This document shows, piece after piece, positions 54,860-61,417 of a stretch of 61,417 nucleotides of DNA. The DNA lies in contig NZ_LMJA01000032.1 of assembly GCF_001428895.1 (NCBI RefSeq), forward strand, positions 1 through 61,417, written 5' to 3'. The notes under the pieces are model-generated. The model made no database searches, was not told where the DNA came from, and saw only the letters and a list, made by a program, of their open reading frames with translations. Position numbers and translations under genes: made by a program. Position 1 is the first letter of the stretch. Each line of letters opens with the position of its first letter. The stretch comes from Mycobacterium sp. Root265. Its GTDB lineage: Bacteria; Actinomycetota; Actinomycetes; Mycobacteriales; Mycobacteriaceae.

Positions 54860-56428
54860 ATGGCCGCGACAGTTGCCCGAGCCTCGCTGCGCCGGCTCGC
54901 ACTTCTCACCAGCGCAGCGGTGCTGGCCGCCGGATGCAGCGTCGCCAACACCGGTAGCGGTGGTTATGACCCCGAGACCTTGCGCATCGTGCTTCCCCAG
55001 GAGCCGCCCACGCTGGAACCGTGCGAGGGCTCGCTGACATCCACCGGCATCGTGACCCGCTCCAACATCACCGAGCCGCTGGCCGAGCGCGATTCCACCA
55101 CCGGCGATCTGCTGCCGCTGCTGGCCACCGGATGGGAGCAGACGTCTGCCAACGAGTGGACCTTCACGCTGCGCGACGGTGTGACCTTCTCCAACGGCGC
55201 ACCGTTCACCTCCGCCGACGCCGCGTTCTCGATCGACCGCGCGGTCAACTCCGACCTGCAGTGCAACGTCGACGGTTACGTCTTCGGCGATGAGGTGCTG
55301 GCCCTGCAGACGCCCGACGAGCACACCGTCGTGGTCGGCACCACCGAGCCCGATCCGATTCTGCCGCTGCGCATCTCGTTCGTCGAGATGGTTCCGGTGA
55401 CCACCAGCATGACCGAGAAGGTCCGTGAGCCCATCGGCACCGGACCGTACGCGATCGAGCGCTGGGATTACGGCCAGAAGCTCACCTTGGCGCGCAACCC
55501 CACCTACTGGGGCACGCCGCCCGCCTTCGCGCGCGCCGAATACAAGTGGCGCAGTGAGGGAAGTGTGCGCGCAGCGATGCTCACCAACGACGAGGTGGAC
55601 ATCGCGACCGGGCTCGGACCCGAGGACGGGGCCGGAGATCTCGGTGTGCCCTTCCAGAACAACGAGACCACCGCGCTACGTATCACCGGCGCCGAGGCAC
55701 CGCTGAACGACATGCGGGTGCGCCAGGCCATCAATTACTCGGTCAATCGCACCGGCATCGTGAAGGCGTTGTTCCGTGGGCTCGGCGAGCCCGCGGCGCA
55801 GCTGATCCCCGAAGGTGTCGTGGGTTTCAACTCCGATCTCCAGCTGTGGCCGCACGACCCCGAAAAGGCCCGCCAACTCGTCGACGAGGCGCGGGCCGAC
55901 GGGGTCCCGGTGGACCGCCAGATCCGCTTGATCGGCCGCAACAGCCAGTTCCCCGGCGTCACCGAGACCGTCGAGGTGATCCAGAGCGAGCTGGCCGACG
56001 CCGGCCTCAACGTCAAGATCGAGATGATGGACACCGCAGCCCAGCTGGAATACCAGCTGCAGCCGTTCCCGGCCAATGCCGGACCGTTCCTCGCACTCAT
56101 CCAGCACGGCAACCAGGCCGGTGACGCCGCCTTCTCCGTCGACCAGTACATGCGCTCGGACGGAGCCCAGAGCGCTTTCGGTACACCAGCTTTCGATGAG
56201 CAGATTGCTGCGGCCGGCAGGCTCACCGGAGAAGCGCGCCAACAGGCCTACGCCCAGATCTTCGCCGACGAACCGGAGAAGATCATGCAGTTCGCCTATA
56301 TCGCCCACATGCGGGGCATCCTCGGCAAGTCTCCCCGCGTGGACTATGAACCGAACCCGGCGACCGGCGACGAAATGTTGCTGGCCACGATGACGCACGC
56401 CTCATCCGACCGCACCGACCAGTCCTGA
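54860..56428 (+). CDS. ABC importer substrate-binding lipoprotein (peptide/opine/nickel family)
   Basis: A 522-aa family-5 solute-binding lipoprotein. The signal peptide ends in a lipobox LAAGC with C26 as the lipidated residue. The body has the family signature region EPLAERDSTTGDLLPLLATGW. GGAGGT lies 5 nt before ATG 54860. It captures an oligopeptide-like or other small ligand for the permeases encoded next. It is not the M. tuberculosis DppA of the acs region: the gene context and split ATPases differ. Confidence 0.9.
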   Translation: MAATVARASLRRLALLTSAAVLAAGCSVANTGSGGYDPETLRIVLPQEPPTLEPCEGSLTSTGIVTRSNITEPLAERDSTTGDLLPLLATGWEQTSANEWTFTLRDGVTFSNGAPFTSADAAFSIDRAVNSDLQCNVDGYVFGDEVLALQTPDEHTVVVGTTEPDPILPLRISFVEMVPVTTSMTEKVREPIGTGPYAIERWDYGQKLTLARNPTYWGTPPAFARAEYKWRSEGSVRAAMLTNDEVDIATGLGPEDGAGDLGVPFQNNETTALRITGAEAPLNDMRVRQAINYSVNRTGIVKALFRGLGEPAAQLIPEGVVGFNSDLQLWPHDPEKARQLVDEARADGVPVDRQIRLIGRNSQFPGVTETVEVIQSELADAGLNVKIEMMDTAAQLEYQLQPFPANAGPFLALIQHGNQAGDAAFSVDQYMRSDGAQSAFGTPAFDEQIAAAGRLTGEARQQAYAQIFADEPEKIMQFAYIAHMRGILGKSPRVDYEPNPATGDEMLLATMTHASSDRTDQS

Positions 56429-56463
56429 CAGTCAGCATCCTCTTCTGAAGGGTCACACCCGTT

Positions 56464-57393
56464 ATGTTCTCCTTCGTTCGACGCCGGATGTACACCAGCG
56501 CACTACCGTTGGTGATCGTGCTCCTCGGAGTGTTCCTGCTTGCCAGGCTCACCGGCGACCCCACCAACCTGTACCTGCCCGAGTCCGCGACACCCGATCA
56601 GCGCCAGGCCTTCGCCGACGCCAACGGATTCAACGACCCGCTGATCGTCCAGCTCTTCGACTACTTCAAGGGCATCATCCACCTCGATTTCGGAACCTCG
56701 CTGCGCACCGGCGAATCCGCCTCCGAGATGGCGCTGCGCGCCTTCCCCGCCACCCTGCAGCTGGCCTTCGTCACCATGCTGCTCGCGATCATCGGCGCCG
56801 TCGTCATCGGCTGCTGGGCCGCCTACCGGCCCAACTCGCTGGCCGACCGGTTCTCCAGCCTGCTGTCCATGACCGCGGCATCGATCCCCGACTTCTGGTT
56901 CGCCATCACCGGCGTCTGGTTGTTCTCGGTGCTGATGGGATGGCTGCCCACCTCGGGTACCGACGCAGGGATGCTGTCCTGGATCCTGCCGATCGCCACC
57001 TTGATGATCCGGCCGCTCGGCGTGTTGACGCAGGTGGTGCGCGGAGCCATGGTGTCAGCTCTGTCGGCTCCCTATGTCCGGTTGGCACGGAGCAAGGGCG
57101 CCAGCGACTTCCGCGTCGTCACCCACCACGCGCTGCGCAACGCCGCCGCCCCCGCCCTCACCGTCGCCGGTGACCTCGCCGTCGGCCTGATCAACGGCGC
57201 CGTGGTGGTGGAGGCCATATTCGGCTGGCCCGGTATCGGCAAGCTGATGATCGACGCCATCCTGCAACGCGACTTCGCGGTGCTGCAGGCAGCAGTACTG
57301 CTCACCGCTGTCAGCATCTTCATCCTCAACATCGCCATCGACGCCTGCTACGCGCTGCTCGACGCACGCGTCCGGGAACCGGCCAAGGTTTAA
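56464..57393 (+). CDS. ABC importer permease 1 (DppB type)
   Basis: A 309-aa membrane permease with six predicted segments. The ABC-coupling EAA loop GAMVSALSAPYVRLARSKGAS is at about 197-217. A GAAGGG ribosome site precedes it. It pairs with the permease 11 bp downstream. Confidence 0.92.
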   Translation: MFSFVRRRMYTSALPLVIVLLGVFLLARLTGDPTNLYLPESATPDQRQAFADANGFNDPLIVQLFDYFKGIIHLDFGTSLRTGESASEMALRAFPATLQLAFVTMLLAIIGAVVIGCWAAYRPNSLADRFSSLLSMTAASIPDFWFAITGVWLFSVLMGWLPTSGTDAGMLSWILPIATLMIRPLGVLTQVVRGAMVSALSAPYVRLARSKGASDFRVVTHHALRNAAAPALTVAGDLAVGLINGAVVVEAIFGWPGIGKLMIDAILQRDFAVLQAAVLLTAVSIFILNIAIDACYALLDARVREPAKV

Positions 57394-57403
57394 GGAAAAA
57401 CAG

Positions 57404-58384
57404 ATGACTCAAATCGATCTGGTACCGGTCAAGCCCACCACCGCCATCGTCGGAGAGCCGGCATCGCGCAAGGCATCCGGCCGCTCGGTGTGGTTCCGGA
57501 TGCTGGTCAACGACCGGGTGGCGGCCGTCGCGGCCACCGTCCTCGGCCTCGTTGCGCTGACCGCGCTGTTCGGTCCGATGCTGGTCGGCGATCTCGCCAC
57601 CGACATCGACCTGGACAACTCCAACCAGGCGCCCTTCACCCTCGCCCACGGCTGGGCCAACGTGCTGGGCACCGACCCGCTGGGCCGCAGCATGCTCGCC
57701 CGACTCGTCGTCGCCTGTCAGACCACTCTGTCGGTGGCCATTCCTGCCGTGGTGATCTCGGCCGTCGTCGGATCGATCATCGGCATGTGGGCGGGCTACT
57801 ACCGCGGGTGGCGCGAGACCGTCGCCATGCGGGTGGCCGACGTCATCATGAGCTTCCCGTCGCTGCTGCTCGCCGTCGTGGTGCTCTACGTATTCTCCCC
57901 GAGCGCGGCCAACATCGTTGCGGTGCTGGCGATCACCCGCATCCCGGTCTACCTGCGCACCGCGCGCGCCGAGTCCGCCGAGCTGTCCACCCGGGTGTTC
58001 GTCGACGCGGCCCGCACCTTCGGCGCCAGCGGCACCTCGATCATCACGCGGCACGTGCTGCCGATCGTGCTGCCCACCCTGTTGACGGTGGCCACCCTGG
58101 ACTTCTGCTACGTGATGCTGGCCGAGAGCTCACTGAGCTTCCTGGGCATCGGCATTCAGCCCCCCGACGTCAGCTGGGGCCTGATGGTCGCCCAGGGCCG
58201 CACCTACCTGCACACCGCATGGTGGCTGTCCTTCCTGCCGGGCCTGGCCATCGTCATCACCACAGTTTCGGCCACCATCCTGGCGGCCTGGGCACGTATC
58301 GCCACCGATCCCGCCCAGCGGTGGCGGCTGACTGTTCCGCAGAAGCGACTGTCCCGCTTCGCCAAGTCCGGAAAGGCTCTCTAG
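57404..58384 (+). CDS. ABC importer permease 2 (DppC type)
   Basis: A 326-aa membrane permease with an N-terminal cytoplasmic stretch and six segments. GTDPLGRS is characteristic of DppC proteins, and the EAA loop is TRVFVDAARTFGAS. AAGGAAA precedes the ATG. The next gene starts on the base after its stop. Confidence 0.92.
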   Translation: MTQIDLVPVKPTTAIVGEPASRKASGRSVWFRMLVNDRVAAVAATVLGLVALTALFGPMLVGDLATDIDLDNSNQAPFTLAHGWANVLGTDPLGRSMLARLVVACQTTLSVAIPAVVISAVVGSIIGMWAGYYRGWRETVAMRVADVIMSFPSLLLAVVVLYVFSPSAANIVAVLAITRIPVYLRTARAESAELSTRVFVDAARTFGASGTSIITRHVLPIVLPTLLTVATLDFCYVMLAESSLSFLGIGIQPPDVSWGLMVAQGRTYLHTAWWLSFLPGLAIVITTVSATILAAWARIATDPAQRWRLTVPQKRLSRFAKSGKAL

Positions 58385-59404
58385 ATGACTGCTGTCGCTG
58401 AACACCCGCCCGTGGACCGGACGGACGCCGACCCCGCCCTGCGGGTGGAGGATCTCACCGTCGACATCCGCACCATCGCCGGCACCGTCCGCGCCGTCGA
58501 CCACGTCACCTTCGCCGCCCGCAGCGGTGAGACGCTGGCGCTGCTAGGCGAATCCGGCTGCGGCAAGTCGATGACCGCCACCGCGCTGGTGGGCCTGCTG
58601 GAACCTGTCGCGCAGGTCGTCGACGGATCGGCCACCATGGCCGGCGTCGACCTGATGGCGGTCGATCGCAAGAAGCGCCGCGAGATGGCCGGACCCGAAC
58701 TCGCGATCGTCTTCCAGGACGCGCTCACCGCGCTCAACCCGCTCTACACCGTGGGCACCCAGCTCGCCGAGCCGTTCCGCATCCACCACGGGATGAAGGC
58801 CAAGGAAGCCAAACGCCGGGCCATGGAACTCATGGTGCGCGTGGGCATCCCGCAGCCCGAGGAGCGGATGAAGGCCTACCCGCACCAGTTCTCCGGCGGT
58901 ATGCGGCAGCGCCTGCTCATCGCGATGGCCGTCGCGCTGAACCCGAAGGTGCTGATCGCCGACGAGCCGACGACCGCGCTGGACGTCACGGTGCAGGCCC
59001 AGATCATGGCGCTGCTCAAGAGTCTGCGCGCCGAGTACGACATGGCCGTCGTGCTGATCACCCACGACCTCGCGCTGGTCGCCGAGGAGGCCGACCGGGT
59101 CGCGGTGATGTACGCCGGCAGCATCGTCGAAACCGGATCGGTGGCCGAGGTTTTCGGTGATCCGAAGCATCCCTACACGAAGGGTCTGCTGGACTCGGTG
59201 CCCGTCGCCGCCGAACGTGGCGCCGAACTGAAATCCATCGGCGGCTCACCGCCGGATCTGCACTCCATCCCGACCGGCTGCGTCTACCAGGACCGCTGCC
59301 CGCTGGTCCGCGATATCTGTCGCAGCACCCGCCCGGCTCTGCAGGACGTCGGCAGCCGGCGCAAGTCCGCATGCCATTTCCCCGGGGAGGTTTCACATGC
59401 CTGA
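58385..59404 (+). CDS. ABC importer ATPase 1 (DppD type)
   Basis: A 339-aa ATPase: Walker A GESGCGKS, signature SGGMRQR, Walker B LIADEPTTALD, and the C-terminal oligopeptide-transporter extension with the cysteine-bearing segment GCVYQDRCPLVRDIC, which in this family can hold an iron-sulfur cluster. It overlaps the second ATPase gene by 8 nt. Confidence 0.93.
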   Translation: MTAVAEHPPVDRTDADPALRVEDLTVDIRTIAGTVRAVDHVTFAARSGETLALLGESGCGKSMTATALVGLLEPVAQVVDGSATMAGVDLMAVDRKKRREMAGPELAIVFQDALTALNPLYTVGTQLAEPFRIHHGMKAKEAKRRAMELMVRVGIPQPEERMKAYPHQFSGGMRQRLLIAMAVALNPKVLIADEPTTALDVTVQAQIMALLKSLRAEYDMAVVLITHDLALVAEEADRVAVMYAGSIVETGSVAEVFGDPKHPYTKGLLDSVPVAAERGAELKSIGGSPPDLHSIPTGCVYQDRCPLVRDICRSTRPALQDVGSRRKSACHFPGEVSHA

Positions 59405-60407
59405 GAATCACGAGGCCGAGCAGGTGCTGTCGGTCCGCGACCTGACCAAGTCGTTCCGGGTGTCCGGCGGTAAGAAACTGCAGGCCCTGGACGGTATCAA
59501 CCTCGACCTGGCCCGCGGTGAGACCCTGGGCCTGGTCGGTGAATCCGGCTGCGGCAAGTCGACACTGGCCCGCACCCTGATGATGCTCGAACGCCCGGAC
59601 TCCGGATCGGTCACCTTCGACGGTATCGATCCGTTCGGTCTGAAGGGCAAGGACCTGCTGAAGTTCCGCCGCCGCGTGCAGATGGTGTTCCAGGACCCCT
59701 ACGCCTCGCTGAACTCCCGGATGACCGCGGCCGAGATCATCGCCGAGCCGTGGCGCACCCACAAGACGCTGTACAGCTCGCGCGCGGACCGGGACATGCG
59801 GGTCCGTGGTCTGCTCGACCTGGTCGGCCTGGGCGCCAAGGCCTTCGGCAAGTACCCGCAGGAGTTCTCCGGCGGTCAGCGTCAGCGCATCGGCATTGCG
59901 CGGGCGCTGGCGCTCAACCCCGAGGTCATCATCTGCGACGAACCGGTATCCGCGCTCGACCTCTCGGTGCAGGCACAGGTCCTCAACCTGCTCAACGATC
60001 TGCAGCAGGAACTGAAGATCTCCTATGTCTTCATCTCGCACGACCTGTCGGTGGTGCGCCACGTCGCTGACCGGGTGGCCGTGATGTACCTCGGCCGGAT
60101 CATCGAAAACGGCCCGACCGAAGCCGTTTTCGACCGAGCGTCGCACCATTACACCTCGGCGCTGATGTCGGCGGCCCCGAAGTTGCGCGACGAACAGCGC
60201 GGCGAGCGCATCCTGCTCAAGGGCGAGGTGCCCTCACCGCTCAACCCGCCGTCAGGATGCCGGTTCCGCACCCGGTGCGCGGCCGCCACCGACATCTGCG
60301 CCGAGCAGCGCCCGCCGTTGTCGCTGGATGTGCTGGTGCCCGGACACGCCGCCGAGTGCCATCATCCCCGGATCGACGAGCAGCAGTCGGCATTGTCCAA
60401 CGCGTGA
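59397..60407 (+). CDS. ABC importer ATPase 2 (DppF type)
   Basis: A 336-aa ATPase: Walker A GESGCGKS, signature SGGQRQR, Walker B IICDEPVSALD, and a C-terminal GCRFRTRCAAATDIC segment. GGGGAGG lies 6 nt before ATG 59397. It completes the heterodimeric ATPase pair. Confidence 0.93.
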   Translation: MPENHEAEQVLSVRDLTKSFRVSGGKKLQALDGINLDLARGETLGLVGESGCGKSTLARTLMMLERPDSGSVTFDGIDPFGLKGKDLLKFRRRVQMVFQDPYASLNSRMTAAEIIAEPWRTHKTLYSSRADRDMRVRGLLDLVGLGAKAFGKYPQEFSGGQRQRIGIARALALNPEVIICDEPVSALDLSVQAQVLNLLNDLQQELKISYVFISHDLSVVRHVADRVAVMYLGRIIENGPTEAVFDRASHHYTSALMSAAPKLRDEQRGERILLKGEVPSPLNPPSGCRFRTRCAAATDICAEQRPPLSLDVLVPGHAAECHHPRIDEQQSALSNA

Positions 60408-60420
60408 TCGGGGTGATGGC

Positions 60421-60439
60421 GGGCGAGCGAAGCGACGGG
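60421..60439 (+). repeat. 19-bp dispersed boundary repeat, copy d
   Basis: GGGCGAGCGAAGCGACGGG, 2 bp before the TSUP permease ATG. Its GACGGGA end would have to double as the ribosome site region. Confidence 0.8.
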
Positions 60440-60441
60440 AA

Positions 60442-61167
60442 ATGACCAGCGTCCTGGGATACGCGATCGTGGCGATCGCGGTCCTTTTCGCGTCCTGCCT
60501 GCAGGGCTCCATCGGGTTCGGCATGGGCATGCTGGCCGCGCCGGTGGTCGCCATCGTGGATCCCGGCCTGGTGCCGGGCACGCTGATCATGCTGGCGACC
60601 CTGCTCACGCTGATGGTCGTGATCAAGGAGCGCGGCTCGATCGACGTGTCCGGTGCCGGCTGGGCACTGCTGGGACGGGTTCCCGGCACGGTCGCGGGGG
60701 CCCTGTTGCTCGCCGCGATTCCCGAGCACACCCTGGCCATCCTGATCGCCGCCGTCGTGATCGGCGGTGTCGCGGTGACCGGGCTGGGCTGGGTGCCCGC
60801 ACCGCGTCGGCGCAATCTGGTGCTGGCCGGGGCGACCTCGGGTGTGCTGGGCACCGCGACATCCATCGGCGGCCCGCCGATGGCGCTGGTCTGGCAGCGC
60901 AGTGAGGGTCCCGAACTGCGGGGGACGATGAGCAGCTTCTTCCTGATCGGTTCAGTGATGTCGATCGCCATGCTCACCCTGACCGGTGCCGTCGACCGGC
61001 ACACCGTGGCGATGTTCGGTGTGCTGATACCGGCCGCGCTGCTGGGGTATGTGTTGTCCCGCTACGCAAACCGCATCCTCAATCCGATTCGCCAGCGGTG
61101 GACCGCCATCACCGTCTCCATGATCGGCGCGGTGGTCCTCATCATCCAACAGACGGGTCTGCTATGA
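60442..61167 (+). CDS. TauE/SafE (TSUP) family permease
   Basis: A 241-aa membrane protein with about seven to eight segments. The repeated SIGFGMGMLAAP and SIGGPPMAL motifs mark the two TSUP halves. The family exports or imports small sulfonates, sulfite or organic anions. It follows the ABC importer in the same direction and overlaps the IclR gene by 4 nt, so it is likely controlled with it. Confidence 0.88.
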   Translation: MTSVLGYAIVAIAVLFASCLQGSIGFGMGMLAAPVVAIVDPGLVPGTLIMLATLLTLMVVIKERGSIDVSGAGWALLGRVPGTVAGALLLAAIPEHTLAILIAAVVIGGVAVTGLGWVPAPRRRNLVLAGATSGVLGTATSIGGPPMALVWQRSEGPELRGTMSSFFLIGSVMSIAMLTLTGAVDRHTVAMFGVLIPAALLGYVLSRYANRILNPIRQRWTAITVSMIGAVVLIIQQTGLL

Positions 61168-61417
61168 GCGAATCCACCGCGCGCGCAGGCGTGAAATCGG
61201 CCGTCCGCACCGTCGAGTTGCTGGAGTATCTCGCCGCCCGGCAGGACAAGCCCGCGCGGATCCGCGAGATCAGCGAGGCACTGGACATGCCGCGCAGCAG
61301 TGCCCATGCGCTGCTGCGCACCCTGATGGCCCAGGGCTGGGTGCGGTGCGATGACACCGGTGCGTTGTACGGGATCGGCATCCGGGCACTGCTGGTGGGC
61401 ACCAGCTATCTCGACGG
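61164..61417 (+). CDS. IclR-family regulator (5' part, cut by window end)
   Basis: The first 84 residues are visible: VKSAVRTVELLEYLAA, then the winged helix-turn-helix RIREISEALDMPRSSAHALL, and the beta-wing GWVRCDDTGALYGIG. ATG overlaps the TSUP stop (ATGA). The effector domain lies beyond the window. It is a candidate regulator of the TSUP/ABC genes. Confidence 0.9.
   Translation, partial: MSESTARAGVKSAVRTVELLEYLAARQDKPARIREISEALDMPRSSAHALLRTLMAQGWVRCDDTGALYGIGIRALLVGTSYLD

Noticed and set aside
54860-60407. Relocated dppABCD of the acs locus
   Set aside because: M. tuberculosis DppD is a fused double ATPase; here the ATPases are two separate genes with different neighbours, so this is another family-5 importer.

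Overview
The window reads as the chromosome of a non-tuberculous mycobacterium (Mycolicibacterium type). It is GC-rich and densely coded, and from 132 to about 26,740 it follows, inverted, the M. tuberculosis gene order Rv3676 (crp) down to Rv3644c (holB). It then rejoins the Rv3635-Rv3630 block between 28 and 35.5 kb. Assignments to Rv numbers are from memory of that genome, not from a search. No insertion sequence, prophage or CRISPR array was seen.

Region 1 (0.1-9.8 kb) holds the cAMP receptor protein, a small membrane protein, endonuclease III, a thioredoxin-like protein, a Nudix hydrolase, the acid-resistance protease MarP, epoxide hydrolase EphE, a holin-like membrane protein, a secreted S1 protease, acetyl-CoA synthetase and a protein that looks like a degenerate Fic domain. 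Region 2 (9.8-11.4 kb) carries two small RNAs: Ms1/MTS2823 (RNA-polymerase-binding RNA, minus strand) and the 6C/B11 RNA (plus strand). A near-perfect CRP operator lies in the inferred Ms1 promoter. Region 3 (11.5-15.9 kb) is the reduced tad/flp-like locus: ssd, the ATPase, two TadB/C-like membrane proteins, a Flp-like small protein and two TadE-like proteins. Region 4 (15.9-26.7 kb) has an Rv3651-type sensor-like protein, the SftH/Hrq1-type helicase, a cold-shock protein, topoisomerase I, the membrane adenylate cyclase Rv3645, holB and tRNA-Thr(CGU).

Region 5 (26.7-41.3 kb) concerns the envelope: an acyltransferase, a GT-C-like membrane protein, galE, an amidohydrolase with its own TetR regulator and operator, and a tightly packed minus-strand operon. 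That operon runs from an epsilon-poly-lysine-synthetase-like NRPS (1294 aa, hand-read lysine-type A-domain code) through an M1 peptidase and a flippase-like protein to the polyprenyl-phosphate N-acetylgalactosaminyl synthase PpgS and its small partner. This is the most interesting unit in the window.

Region 6 (41.3-61.4 kb) is accessory. It has an Rv0386-like cyclase/ATPase regulator, a complete D-glucarate catabolic operon (GudD, KdgD, alpha-ketoglutarate semialdehyde dehydrogenase) with a LysR-type box at -65, a Ddn-like protein, PhoD phosphatase, a TetR/MpaB-type oxygenase pair, a LysR regulator, a 2-hydroxyacid dehydrogenase, a five-gene peptide/opine-type ABC importer, a TSUP permease and the start of an IclR regulator.

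Across the window, at least fifteen genes have a TANNNT -10 box 6-7 nt before the start codon, consistent with leaderless mRNAs. Six convergent gene pairs overlap at their stop codons, and a 19-bp sequence recurs identically at four gene boundaries.
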